Shown: positions 46,740 through 57,949 of the stretch, in pieces
How positions within the stretch are numbered: the stretch's first letter is position 1
Layout: each line of letters opens with the position of its first letter
DNA from: Epiperipatus broadwayi
Lineage: Eukaryota > Onychophora > Udeonychophora > Euonychophora > Peripatidae
NCBI GenBank assembly: GCA_028023455.1
Contig: JAQFVV010012513.1
Coordinates: 2,664,001-2,728,000 of the forward strand
Reading direction: 5' to 3'
DNA: 64,000 nt
Made by a program: the position numbers and the translations under genes
The notes under the pieces: model-generated
Told to the model about the DNA's origin: nothing
Seen by the model: only the letters and a program-made list of their open reading frames with translations
The model's database searches: none

Positions 46740-47290
46740 AACCATTATTGAACAACTGCAAGATAATGGTCTTTCCAAGTTCAGCAGCTTTCTTCACATC
46801 AAACCAGCAAACCTCCTTATTTCATTCAATCAGTTCACATGTGGTCGCTTTCTAGGTCTTTTATAATCTATTAGAGTTTGATTTAAGATTTCAGCTGTTG
46901 AACTATTATCATTTTTTCTACTAGTGTGTCCATCCCAACTCCCTAACAGTTTCTTAATTCTTTCAATGGTGTCAGTAATAACCTGTTTGTTTTCATACCC
47001 ATTCATTTCATTTTTGATCCCTTCTTATTACTCCAAATATGCATCTCTTCACATTTCATTGAGTTGTCTGAAATCTCTGTGTTGCTCTACTGTTAAATGT
47101 CCAAGTCTCAGATCCATAAGTAAGAACTGATAAAACTTTATATTTAAAATCCTTTTTTTTTTTTCAAACACATAGGCACATAATTCTTTTAACACTACAT
47201 TATTTTTACCAAAGCATTCATCTAAGTTTAATTCTCTAATTAATTTTATCCATTATTTTTCCATCTCTATTAATAATGGACTAAATTATT
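46740..47290 (-). pseudogene. RTE-type LINE C-terminal fragment
   Basis: Minus strand frames: DKIN from the ITTDG-type block, YQFLLMDLRLGHL (for LPVLTYGSETWTL), QHRDFRQLNEM (for QRxMER), and towards 46800 the region equivalent to GRPxxRWxDEIRR. Same DNA family as 38445-39090. Confidence 0.6.
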
Positions 47291-47888
47291 TGTAGTTATA
47301 AATGTTTCCCCATTCATAATTTTCAATTATTATTTTCTTAAGAGAAAATTCCATTTAATGTTACTCTAGTGTTTTTAGCATGTATTTAACCTGCATAAAT
47401 ATTTAGAAAGCATATAAATTTTATTAAAACATTAATATTAATTTTAAGAATGTTTATATAATAAAACTAAATTTGTAAGCAGTATATATTTACTATAAGT
47501 TAATGGACAGGACCAAAGTGCATTCACGTAATCATTTTGTCCATATACCTACATTGTTCTGTTCATTGCCATATTTTCAATAACAAATATCTCTTTCCAT
47601 TTCTAATATCATCCATATAAATTAATCTTCTACATTCTTTCTTTTTGTTTCCATTCACTATTTGATTCAAAACATCTATCATTAATATTTTCTTTCTTCA
47701 TAGTATATATCCAATTCAATTTCTCTTTCTAATTTCCTCAATACTGTTTTCATTTATTCTTTACAAAACTTCCTCATTTTAAGATTCTCCTTTTTTCTCC
47801 ATATGCACTTCTCAAAGGCTTTCAATCTGTTCATTTTTTTTCTCACTGTCAACATTTCACAACTGAATAATAATATACTCTATCTTGA

Positions 47889-47933
47889 TCAACTGATGAT
47901 GATTGCTGGTTTAGCATGAAATATGTATATTGG
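47889..47933 (+). ncRNA. Family A hammerhead motif, dimer copy 1
   Basis: TCAA, CTGATGA, hairpin TGCT...AGCA with three extra bases (TGAT) before it, GAAA, palindromic ATATGTAT, A at the cleavage position, TTGG. All catalytic boxes are intact, but the spacing into helix II is abnormal. Confidence 0.65.
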
Positions 47934-48364
47934 TGATTATTTATCTTTTCAACATATATGGGTTCAAGTGTATCAGTGTTATGAGATAGAGTGAAGAGTG
48001 GTGGGTTGTGTGAAAGTCTGTGCTCATATACCCTATATATTACATATATAGATACAGGTATATAATAAGCCTGTGTTTCAGTTATTTACATAGTAGAGAT
48101 GTCTGCCCATCCCTTGTATATGTATTAAATGGATTATGTCCTGTACATGAGGGGTCAGTTGACCTTAGGTTAACATGGGTGTGACAAGAATCTTGGCCTC
48201 AGGGTGGCCTTTGAGCATTCCATCATCAGAGTTTCAATTGGATGGATGGTTGAATAGTTGGAGTGTGGAGTAGATTGAAGCCTGTCCATTAAAGTATAAA
48301 GATTGGCTATCTTAATATATATCTGAGCATTTATAGCATATATGTGTAGAGATGGTAATCTGGA

Positions 48365-48406
48365 CCAACTCATGATTGCTGGTTTAGCATGAAATATGTA
48401 TATTGG
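48365..48406 (+). ncRNA. Family A hammerhead motif, dimer copy 2
   Basis: CCAA, CTCATGA (expected CTGATGA), TTGCT...AGCAT hairpin, GAAA, ATATGTAT, TTGG. The core G to C change probably inactivates it. Confidence 0.55.
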
Positions 48407-49130
48407 TGATTATTTATCTTTTCAACATATAGGTGTTCCAGTGTATCAGTGTTATGAGAAAGAGTGGAGAGTGGTGGGTCGTGTGAAAGTCTGTGCTCAT
48501 ATGGCCTATATATTACATATATAGACATAGGTATATAATAAGCCTGTGTTTCAGTTATTTCTATAGTACTTAATTAATCTTTTCCATAATTCTTTCTTCA
48601 AAGATCCATAAAATAATTATCTTTTTTTAATACATGCTCCTTTGCCAAATCTGTTCTTTTTTAATTTTATCTTCACTTCTTTCATTCTCATTCAACCAAC
48701 TCCCCAAATGTCCAAAACCATTCACATGTTCAACTGTACTATTATGAATAGCAACTTGTATTATTTTTGTAATTTTTTTCCAATTCTTGAATCTTAAAGT
48801 CTTTTCAATATTAATTTTTATACTATATTCCATACATTATTTCACTAATTTATTCAACATATTTTGGAGATTGTTTTCAAACTCAGCTATAAGAGGAATA
48901 CAATCCACAAATCTTATACATTTTATTATCCTACTTTCAATATAAGCTCTCATCATTCTGAATATTTATCCAACATATCTTCTAAATAAACATTGAAATG
49001 TGTATGTGACATGCAGACCCTTTGTCTTACCCCTTCTTCTATATTAACCTTTTCAGTCTCACTATTATTCAATCCGATTCTTATTTTTTGTCCAGTATAC
49101 ATATTCCAAATCAATCGCATTTCTTGGAAA

Positions 49131-49472
<342 letters not shown>

Positions 49473-49679
49473 CTCTGTGTGTGTGTGCATTTAGTTAAAA
49501 ACAGATATATTAATTTTTAACTAAGGTTTAAAGATTATATTTCGGCTAATGATAACCTCTAGTTTAATAAATTATTAGTGTTTATCATTATTGGATTTAT
49601 TTACAGTATTATCATGTCTAAGTTGTGAGGGGGGGGGGATTAGTTAGTCATTTGTAATTCAAAATGTAATTGCACATAT

Positions 49680-49765
49680 GTTGGTAAAATATATGTGAGG
49701 TGACCTGGACCAACTGATGAGTGCTGATTCAGCATAAAATGCATCTTGGGAGATATTTGTTTTTT
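49680..49765 (+). repeat. Family A fragment with hammerhead motif
   Basis: Only about 85 bp around the ribozyme survives. Confidence 0.6.
49710..49749 (+). ncRNA. Family A hammerhead motif with ATC cleavage site
   Basis: CCAA, CTGATGA, GTGCTG-ATT-CAGCAT (helix II of five Watson-Crick pairs plus a G-U), AAAA (for GAAA), perfect palindrome ATGCAT, triplet ATC, TTGG. This is the best-formed set of stems in family A; the only core defect is the first base of GAAA. Confidence 0.65.
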
Positions 49766-51724
49766 AAAAAAATATTTTTAGTCATACGTTTCAAAAACAA
49801 TGTTTGGTATTACTAATATAACCTTATTATTATCACAACCAATAACAATGTACTTAAAGAATTATAATGAGATAGCAATATCTCCAATTCAAACATCAAT
49901 CTACTTCTTTATAATTAATTAGCAACAACTAATAAAAAATTATTCCATCGTTTCTACCTTACGTATGATTATATAAAATTAAAGTATGGTTAAACAACAA
50001 TAAACAAGTCAAAAAATTAAATTAACTGATATTAATTTAATTATTGATTGCAGGTCTATTTTTTAAGGTAGCAAACAAGAATAATAGTTTATTCTAAGAT
50101 TAAAATCTAAATTAGAAGTTTAACTGATATTTCGATGAATGTAAATTTCACACTGAGCCATCTTATTCCAATCGTTGCTAAGCTACTATAAACAAATGAC
50201 TTTAAATTGAACTTGATTGTATGTATGCTGTTATGAATCATTGTATACGTTTTTAGTCTGGGTTATTTTGTTCAAATTTTTTATATGTTGTTTTTTTTAT
50301 CAGTACATCTACGTGTCATGTCTATCGTCTGAAATTAATCAATCCTGAACAATTAAATTTGAATTTATTTTTTTCAATCAAGTATTTTTTTGTAGTTAGT
50401 CAATCCATAACCACACTAGCTAATTATTCTATATTGGCTGGTAAATAGATATCTAACTGCTGGTATTTTTAGCTAGACAATGAACCATGGATGAAAATTT
50501 GTTATATCTTTCCAAACATGGATAAAAACTTTTCATATCTTTCCACCAAGCTATTGATAATTCTGGAAAATATTGCCGTTTCTTCTATGGGAAGGGGGGG
50601 GGGGGTATCGCAGAAGCTTTTGCCGAGCAATGGACTATTAAAGCTTGTTTTTTTTATATGTATTTATCTAAGTAGTAATAATATAAACACATTATATATA
50701 TCAATTAATGATGAAAACAACAATATATATATATTATTACTAACAAATTATTAACAAAATGTGTCGTTATTTTTAACCCGAATTATTTATTTTTATACTT
50801 TGTTCTGTTCATTTATCTCTGTCAGCGTAAATTAAAATAACGCATTAAAAGCAGTTATCAATGACACATATTTCATTAAGCTGTAGCTTATAACGCAACA
50901 TTTCATCTTTTGATAATTACATAAATAAATAAAAAAAGATTTTACTCAATTAATATAAATACCGATGTCATAAAAATATGTATATATTAATTATGTAGCT
51001 TATGAGCAAGGAAATTCACATGTGCTATTATTGATATTCGTTTAATACGGCTGTGTAACTTAGCAGTGTAGTCAATAAATAAGATACTAAGGAGTACATT
51101 GCCAATGTGCGTGTAATACATGCAAGTAAAAGATTGTTACTAAAATAATGATAGGCATTTAACAATAAGATAAAGCATATTAACGGAACGGCAAGTTTAC
51201 GTGTAGATTCATTTCCTAACCAGAAAATTAGATTGCCTTGAAATTATACAAATGGATGTTATTCTTAATCATAAACGATTTACGCCCTATACTTATGTGC
51301 TGCAATATTGTTTTAATATCTCAAAGATGTTTTGTTGAATATGAAGAATGCTGTCAACCAAAGCACAAGATAAAGACATTGAAAAGATAGCTGCTATCTT
51401 ATTTTTGTACTTACATTTACTTACAGAGGCCAATCTAAAGTATCTTATGTTGTGAGCATAAATGTCTTCAATTAATCACTTTACATCCATTTCATATGAA
51501 TACGGCACTAGTAAATTAAATAAAAACATATATATTATATACTCCACTGTATATAGAATTGTTATACCTAATTCACATGGTAAAACTAAGACTTGGATAT
51601 CTATCAATACAATATAAAGTTATTTAAAAAGTTTCATTTAAGAATTGTTAAAAAAAAATGTCAAGATCATTAAATCAATCAATGTATTTGTTCAAGTTGC
51701 AAATATGCTTCTATATAATCCACT
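49766..51724. other. AT-rich, apparently single-copy DNA
   Basis: No repeats shared with the window. The ORF at 50491-50754 includes an 11-G run (about 50589) and has no motif. About 50860-51300 contains more mixed sequence but no reading frame or RNA gene I recognise. Confidence 0.45.
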
Positions 51725-52085
51725 ACTTTAGATCTACCCATTCATTGGATTGGTTATGTAAAATGCAAGTTTTATGGAGAACTTAAGTGTGGATTTTATA
51801 GGAGAGGTAGACCTCATCTACATGACAAGGGTTATTTCAAATTCATTTTAAAGATGTGAGATATTGATTATTTCCATTGAAAAGATATGACAAGCATAAA
51901 ATACATAGTACTGCTTCAATAAAACATGGTGTTGAAGTATGTCAGAATAAAATATTTTCTGCAGAAGAAATTAAAAGACCATATAGCAAAATATCTAACA
52001 GAAAAAAGTGAATCTAAATGCTTTATATGTAGATGTAATTGTGGTCTATGAATTAATTTTTACAGTCGTTACCAAATTCATTATT
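51725..52085 (+). pseudogene. Non-LTR retrotransposon C-terminal end with Cys motif
   Basis: Plus strand frames: IHWIGYVKCKFYGELKCG, RRGRPHLHDKGYFKFILK, then KHGVEVCQNKIFSAEEIKR-like text, KSESKCFICRCNCGL and a stop. LINEs of the RTE/L1-like type often end with YGEL-xxGRRxxGRPxLRYKD... and a C-x2-C-G zinc-finger tail; both are recognisable here in order. Directly upstream there is no reverse transcriptase, so the copy is heavily truncated. Confidence 0.6.
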
Positions 52086-52204
52086 ACATGTGTTTTTTTT
52101 TTCCTTTTATTTTTTCTTATGGAGTGGAATGGCCATACTCATTTATGAGTGGCTACTATATGTTTCCATATAAATAAATATCATTATCATCATCATCATT
52201 TCCA

Positions 52205-53045
52205 AGCATTATTTATCCATTGAAAGAAGGTATTTTCAAGTTCAATCCATCTTCTCTGATCTGTAGCTTTTCTTCTCCACATCACTTACTTCATACATAC
52301 ATCTCACATGTGGTCTTTTTCTAGGTCTTTTACAATCTCTTGTTATTTGATTTACAATTTCAATTATCTATTTATAATCATCTTTTCTAGCAATATGTCC
52401 AGCCTAACTCCACTTCGGTCTCTTTATTCTTTCAATGTTGTCAATAATACCAGTTTGTTATCTCATCCATATATTTTATTTTTGATCTCTTCTTATTACT
52501 CCTAACATGCATCTCTCCATATTTTACTGAGTGGCCTAAAATCTTTGTATTTTTCTTCTGTTATGGGTGTAAATATCAGATCCATAAGTAAGAGTTATTA
52601 TTAACACCTTACTTTTCAAACACATAGACTTTTTTTATAATATTAAGTTTTTTCTACCAAAAGCACTCTAAGTTCAATTATTCTATAATTAATTTCACTC
52701 ATTATGTTTGCATCTGAAATAATAATCTGACCAAGATATTTGTAACTATTAACTTCTTCTAACTCATTATTATCATTCTTTATTTTCTTCTTTTGAGAAT
52801 ATCCATTGGACATTAGTTAGTTTTTTTTTTAACATTTACCTTTAATCCTATTTTATTCCTTTCATATGAAAACTCTTGCAACATTTTCTGAAACTCTAAA
52901 ACATTATTTGCAAAAACAACCACATCATCTGAAAAATCTAGATGACTTAAATAATCTCCATTTACTTTCACTATCTTAGCTTTCCATTTTAAGCCACAAA
53001 ATACTTGTAAGACTGAGATATGGAGTCACCCTGCTGTATTCTTTT
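52205..53045 (-). pseudogene. RTE-type LINE: reverse transcriptase palm to C terminus
   Basis: Minus strand from 53045: QQGDSIS (for RQGDTIS), GLKWKAKIVKVNGDYLSHL, then catalytic DFSDDVVVFAN (for RFADDIVLFAN), EFQKMLQEFSYERNKIGLKV and NVKKK, NGxxWIFSKEENKE-type text; further down ELEEVNSYKYL, QIIIS and the C-terminal RPHVRCMYEV-like block near 52300. Longest RT stretch of this family in the window, but with frameshifts and the catalytic alanine changed to serine. Confidence 0.8.
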
Positions 53046-54774
53046 CTCAATTATTATTTCTATGTCATGCTGAAATGTTATCTATCTTTTAGACATTTCA
53101 ACTTTATTTACATTTTTTCAAATACTTTCACCCATTATCAACAATGCAATTTCAGTATTGAACATGTTTTGATTACCATTATAACCCTCTATTTTTCAGG
53201 TGTTGCTGGTCGTACAATTGATGCTCAAGTTAAATGAAGTTTTTAGAAGTAATCAATATCTATACATCTTTCTGTTTGTTGATTTTAATAATCACAAATC
53301 AGATGCCTGAGTAATATGCAGTTATTTGCATCTTCATGTATATAAATTTAACTTAATAAGATCTTATTAATGAACAGTAAGATACACTTATCTTAATATG
53401 CAAATATTGATGGCATTCTATCAATATACATCAAACCAAATTGGAGCAGTTGTCAAAATAAGATGCACATTGTTATCACATAAAAACGGTCTGATGTCAT
53501 GTTAAAAATTAATTATATTACGCTGATTGCAGAAAGTAGTATGATATTAACTGAAAGAAAACCTTTAACTCCTCTATGAGGTCTTAAAGTCACTAAGTGA
53601 GACAAATTTCTAACACTTTTGAATATTCTTATTATTACAGTTGTACAAGTATGTAATAGTTAATATGGTAACATAGTATGGGTAAGATGCCCAGCATCAT
53701 GCATCATCAAAAATGATGATTTGATTGGATATTACCTTTGAGATTAAGAAAAACAAAAGTCATGTCTTTTTTCTCAGTTGCATGGTAGTTCTTGGCTAAA
53801 ACAAAAGTATATAAATTTGTGCATAAAATATTTTTTTTAAATATTTAGAAACATGATAGACACAACTAAATTATGGCCTTTATAGGAGACTGTTCACTTG
53901 TCATCTAAGCAAAATCAAAAGGCAGAGCATGCGAAGAATTTTCTTATTGTAGATCCAGGTTTCAATTTGTTGATGTTTTTTCAGGTGCCCAACTGCAGCT
54001 CAATTTGAAAAAAGAAACCTGCTCACATTGGCCGGGAAACAGAGGTTTCTGATGGCCTGAAAGAAAAGTTGAAAAGACAATTGAATGAACACAAGTAGAA
54101 CTGAATTCAATATAAACAAAAAGTGAAAGTATTACATTTTCAAGATTGATGTAATATGAGAACGATTGGCAAGATTAATTATTCTACTTAAGAAAAGATG
54201 CCGAATGCAGATAATTTTTTTAAAAAAACACTAGAAGTTATTTTTACACCTTAAAAAAAATCAGATTTCAGTTCCTATTTATTTTCCCACATGTTAATAT
54301 TTTGCAGGAAAAATTGAAGTGGCAAAAAAAAAATAAAAACATATCAAAGGAAACTGAAAATGTTACTGTGAACTACAATATTGGCTTTTATTACAACATA
54401 AATGAAATAGTTATTTAACAGAAATTAATCACTTCAACATTATGTGACATCAACCAAAACAATTTACTGTCAAACTCTTTTTGTTGTTTGAAAGCTCTTT
54501 ATTTTGTTTATATTCTTCTCTTTCTTTCTTATCGATACAATTAATATTTTAGATTTGCAATAACTTTTGCTTTTGAAATTTTACTTTTGATTAAATTATT
54601 ATTAAAAACAACAAATAACCAGGAACGATTTCTATGCCATAAAAAATAGACAGCAATCTATCATCTGGAGTCCTGTAAGAAAATCATATTGAAAGATATA
54701 GGGAGAAAAAAGTAGACATCACAAGTAAAATAATGAGATGAGATGGCAAACAGAAATGATTTACTTTATTAAAA
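53046..54774. other. AT-rich DNA; one weak splice-acceptor-like site
   Basis: No repeat or gene is certain. At about 53968-53983 a T-rich tract ends in TTTTTTCAG followed by about 90 bp of more balanced composition (to about 54072). No frame through it shows a domain and each frame soon meets a stop, so I do not call an exon. Confidence 0.4.
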
Positions 54775-55012
54775 TCATTAAGTGATTGTAATGGAGATGG
54801 GTTAAACATATTGCTGAAAGAGCTTGAAGATAAATGATATTTGAAGTCTTAAAATGGATGTCAATGATTACAAAAAAAATTCGAAATAGACTGTATGTGA
54901 GATGGGTAGATGAAATAAGGAAAATTGTGGGTGTGATGTGGATGAGAAAAGATGTGAATTGGAGAAACTGCATTCCATTTCTGGAAACCATCCTGCACAT
55001 GATTAATAATGG
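54775..55012 (+). pseudogene. RTE-type LINE C-terminal fragment
   Basis: Frames read KWMSMITKKIRNRLYVRWVD, EIRKIVGVMWMRKDVNWRN, equivalent to the conserved RxxxRWxDEIRKxxGxxWMRxAxDRxxWR tail. It begins with WNRDGLNILLKEL-type text in another frame. Confidence 0.7.
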
Positions 55013-55064
55013 TTTAAAATAATGATAATGATAAGCTAAAATTGTTGATGGAAAAACCTAGTTA

Positions 55065-55076
55065 AAAATAAGGTTA
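55065..55076. repeat. Left target duplication of family C element
   Basis: AAAATAAGGTTA, repeated exactly at 55582-55593. Confidence 0.8.
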
Positions 55077-55235
55077 AACCACTAAACATCACATGATCAC
55101 CAGCTTGCACATAACTGTTATTAAAACAAGCAAAACTCTCCATACAGTAGTGCCACTCAGTGCCAGCCAGAGTAATCAATGGATGCTATAAGGCTTGTGC
55201 ATAAAACCCCCATCTAGTGCCTACTCATCCAATAT

Positions 55236-55275
55236 CCCCTGACTAGTTTCTGGCTTTTAGGCTTCATCAGTGAGG
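55236..55275 (-). ncRNA. Family C hammerhead motif, first
   Basis: CCTCA, CTGATGA, GCC...GGC-type helix II weakened (AGCCTAAAAGCCA), GAAA, palindrome ACTAGT, triplet GTC, then AGGGG. The first base of helix I is mutated (A where U should pair). Confidence 0.6.
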
Positions 55276-55338
55276 AACCTTGGATCTGAGAACACTACAC
55301 TTATGAACTGCACTATCTAGTGCCTACTCATTCAATAT

Positions 55339-55378
55339 CCCCAGACCAGTTTCTGGCTTGTGGTCTTCATCAGTGAGG
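55339..55378 (-). ncRNA. Family C hammerhead motif, second (core intact)
   Basis: CCTCA, CTGATGA, GAC-CACAA-GCC helix II (one mismatch, bracketed by A-A), GAAA, ACTGGT, triplet GTC, TGGGG. Helix I CCTCA/TGGGG pairs fully with one G-U. All catalytic boxes are canonical. Confidence 0.75.
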
Positions 55379-55428
55379 AGCCTTGGATCTGAGAGCACTC
55401 TACCTAGATCTTAGGAACTGCACCTAGA

Positions 55429-55468
55429 TCTCACTGACAAAGACCACAAGCCAAAAACTAGTCTGGGG
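55429..55468 (+). ncRNA. Family C hammerhead motif, third (core mutated)
   Basis: TCTCA, CTGACAA (catalytic G to A), AAAA for GAAA, palindrome ACTAGT, GTC, TGGGG. Two core mutations predict loss of activity. Confidence 0.55.
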
Positions 55469-55581
55469 ATATTGGATGAGTAGGCACTAGATGAGGATTT
55501 TATGCACAAGCATTCTGGATCCATTGATTACTCTGGATGGCACTGAGTGGCACTACTATATGGAGAGTTTTGCCTGTTTTC

Positions 55582-55593
55582 AAAATAAGGTTA
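55582..55593. repeat. Right target duplication of family C element
   Basis: Exact partner of 55065-55076. Confidence 0.8.
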
Positions 55594-56457
55594 CCATCAT
55601 TGGTTCAGATATTGGATGTTGGCTAAGTAAATATTGTCATATTTAAATTCCGATTGCGAAGGTATTATTGGTGGCATTAACTTGTCATTTTTTTACTATT
55701 TTTGTAAATTTTAACTCTGTTCAGAGAATGTGACTGAATACAAATATTCAGAGAAGAAGTAATATTGTTATTGTGCATATTTCCTAATTGACATTTTAAA
55801 TAATTTTTCCATTTAATTTATTTACATCTCATAATTGGATATTTGATCATTAACGCTAATATTAAACGTTGATTATGATTTATTCCGCTCTATTATGGAT
55901 GGATAGAAAATCATATAAAAAAATGTAACTGCCACCATGAACAAAATACGCCTGAAATTATAATTTTTATAGATGTTGGGAAGAAGAAACAAAAAAAAAA
56001 AACATTTTCTTATCAATCACTCTTATCAGCTTAATAGTATTGACATCGTTGGAAGACAGATTTTCTTTAACTTATCGCAGATTAACAAAGGCTTTTATAA
56101 CAGACGTGCATTGAGAAACAATTGAAAAAAAAAAGCAACACTAACTGATAAATAAGGTTTAAGCTATTTCTAATTTGTTTCATTTACTAGCTCCAAATAG
56201 AACTATATCTATTTACTGTTCAAGCATGTATACATGGGTTCAATCCTTTAAATTGATTTGAATTCCAGCTGTTTAGCTTGACTAATAGAATGGAGTCAAA
56301 TATGATTATTGTTTATATTATTGCATTGCTTTTAACATTGTTGCAAGATTCATTAATAAAGCGCAAATACCAGAAAATGGTCTGAAGATGGAGAATTAAT
56401 TATGTCTTGTAATTATTAATTAGTCAAAATTATAATAAAAGTAACTAGAGTGGGGAG
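55594..56457. other. AT-rich DNA, no gene recognised
   Basis: No shared repeats or motif-bearing ORFs. Confidence 0.45.
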
Positions 56458-56459
56458 AT

Positions 56460-56600
56460 GTTCTTTATTATCTATCGGTCTATCTATTATTTATCTATCA
56501 ATCTATATATCTATTTATCTATTAATCTATATATATATCGTTTTATCCATATATCTATCTCTCCATCCATCCATTTAACTATCTATCCATTCATCCATTT
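56460..56600. repeat. Degenerate ATCT-type microsatellite
   Basis: Imperfect ATCT/ATCC units mixed with TA; older than the blocks at 26.8-27.3 kb. Confidence 0.8.
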
Positions 56601-56760
56601 TTCTCTTATTAGATTTAAAATAACCATACTTATTTATGGGTAATTTTTAATCATGAATTCAAAAACAATTCTACCTTTTATTTAGTCATTTCTTTTTAGT
56701 ACCATATATATTTAAATAAAATAAAATGAGCATTATGAAATAAATATAATAAAAAATATT

Positions 56761-57009
56761 AATGAATATAATAGTGATAATATATTATTAAAAACTGTAA
56801 CATACCACATAAGCACACTGTTAATCACTTAATTTTCTTCTACTGTCATTTTAATTCAAATATAGCAGGAATCATAAGATATGACTTGGTAATCTTTGCT
56901 TCTGCTATATTTAAATTTAAATGACAGTTGAAAAAAGTTAAGTGATAAACTGAAAATACTTCTGTGGTTTGTTATAGTTTTTATTAATATATTATCACTA
57001 TTATATTCG
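56761..57009. repeat. 249-bp palindrome (foldback element)
   Basis: Arms of about 110 bp: AATGAATATAATAGTGATAA at left pairs with its near complement at the right (TTATCACTATTATATTCG). Both arms include TTAATCACTTAA / TTAAGTGATAA and TGTCATTTTAA / TTAAATGACAG. The centre is near 56885. No ORF. Confidence 0.8.
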
Positions 57010-57057
57010 TTTATATTATGATTCAGTTAACATTAGGATTTCTTATCTTTTTTTTTT

Positions 57058-57158
57058 CTCATGTGTCATAGCATCAGCCGGGAAGTGAACCCACCAACCC
57101 GGGACAACCGCTTATATAGCAGCCATCGCTGACCTCTCGACCACCAATGCTTGGCTCT
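57058..57158 (-). repeat. tRNA-derived SINE, copy 3
   Basis: Minus strand: GGTGGTCGAGAGGTCAGCG (A-box), GTTGGTGGGTTCACTTCCC (B-box), GGCTGATGCTATGACACATG body and an A-rich tail (the T run just before 57058). Confidence 0.75.
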
Positions 57159-57239
57159 TCTAATCTTTTTAAGAGCAAAAGTTGTATTCATTTTTGAATT
57201 GAAAAGAAAGTCCACTAGAGGGAGCCAAGGACTCCAGTT

Positions 57240-57680
57240 AATTCGTTTAATTATTTTTGGGGGGGGGGATTTTTTTTGGGGGGGTTTGGGAATAAAATAA
57301 GAGAGGAGGAGGGGGGGGGGAAAGGTATTTATATAGGATTTTTTTTTGCAAAAAAAAAAAAAAAAGAGGGTTTTATTTTTATATTTTAGGGGGAAAATAA
57401 TTTTTTTTTTAATTAAATGTAAAAAAAAAGGAAATTTAATAAAGTTGAGGAAAGAAAAGAAAAAAGAAAAAAAAAAAGAATTGTTTTTTTTGTTTTGGTT
57501 TGGGAAGGGAAGGGGGAAGTAGTAAAAGGTAAAAGAGAGTAAAAAATTTTGTTGTGGAGAGGGGGGAGAGGGAGAGGGGGAAAGTTGAGGGGGGGAGGGA
57601 AAAGAGAGAGAAACAGGTTTTTTGGGTAATTGGGAGAGATTTTTGTTTTTTTTTGGAGGGGGGGAAAAAACACACCACAC
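57240..57680. other. G/A homopolymer-rich block, probably unreliable consensus
   Basis: Dense runs of G (7-10), A (15-20) and T (8-9) with almost no C on the plus strand. Several overlapping minus-strand ORFs (rich in F, S, P, L) arise only from this composition. Could be a purine-tract island or sequencing/assembly error; flanking sequence returns to normal abruptly. Confidence 0.6.
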
Positions 57681-57949
57681 CACACACATGTTCTGGCTCC
57701 CCATTTTGTTCTCTTTTTCCTAGTTTAAGGAATTAAATTTCTCTAAAACTATCCCTACTAAAAAGGGGAGTTTCTTAGCTCTCTTGTCATATACAAGCTA
57801 TATCAACAATGTAATCACAACTAAGAATAAATTCAACTTTTTATAAGAATGCTATGCATATATATGGCAGCCATTGAAATTACAAAAGATTTCTACAGAG
57901 ATTTCACCTTTTAATGAAAATTTTTAGTTCACTTAATTTTGTTGAATGA

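Larger units (their letters stand above)
47878..48560 (+). mobile_element. Family A tandem dimer (about 476-bp period)
   Basis: The hammerhead motif, the ATTTATCTTTTCAACATATA segment, the tRNA-like end and the ATAATAAGCCTGTGTTTCAG tail each occur twice, 476 bp apart, with only one copy of the intervening GGTCAGTTGACC region. A dimer that begins just upstream of a ribozyme motif and runs through the next one is what insertion of a rolling-circle or concatemeric ribozyme RNA would give. Confidence 0.8.
47560..49130 (-). pseudogene. Second non-LTR retrotransposon lineage, split by a family A dimer
   Basis: Minus strand near 49040: NIEEGVRQRVCMSHT then HFNVYLEDMLDKY (family: EGVRQGCVMSPTLFNIYLE). 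Near 48627-48833: KINIEKTLRFKNWKK, VEHVNGFGHLGSWLNE and KIKKEQIWQR (family: KMNIEKTK..., FKYLGSxITxxG). After the insertion (47878-48560) it resumes with YYYSVVKC and EKRRILK and ends near 47560. The invariant glycine of VRQG is arginine and stops are frequent. Distinct from the RTE-type fragments. Confidence 0.7.
55077..55581. mobile_element. Family C foldback element, 505 bp, three hammerhead motifs
   Basis: Exact 12-bp flanking duplication. Tips AAAACAAGCAAAACTCTCCA at left and GGAGAGTTTTGCCTGTTTT at right are inverted. Between them are one minus-strand motif, a tandem second minus-strand motif about 103 bp away, and one plus-strand motif in the opposite arm. The internal tandem duplication (TAGTGCCTACTCAT... 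repeated) shows the element was copied in part head-to-tail before or during insertion. Confidence 0.85.

Noticed and set aside
53960-54075. Host exon after a TTTTTTCAG acceptor-like site
   Set aside because: No open frame of meaningful length, no donor-bounded partner and no recognisable domain. T-rich tracts ending in CAG are common by chance here.
57066-57704. Long (212-codon) minus ORF and overlapping frames
   Set aside because: The frame is open only because the plus strand is G/A homopolymer-rich; no domain, and three overlapping frames are open at once. It also runs into the SINE.
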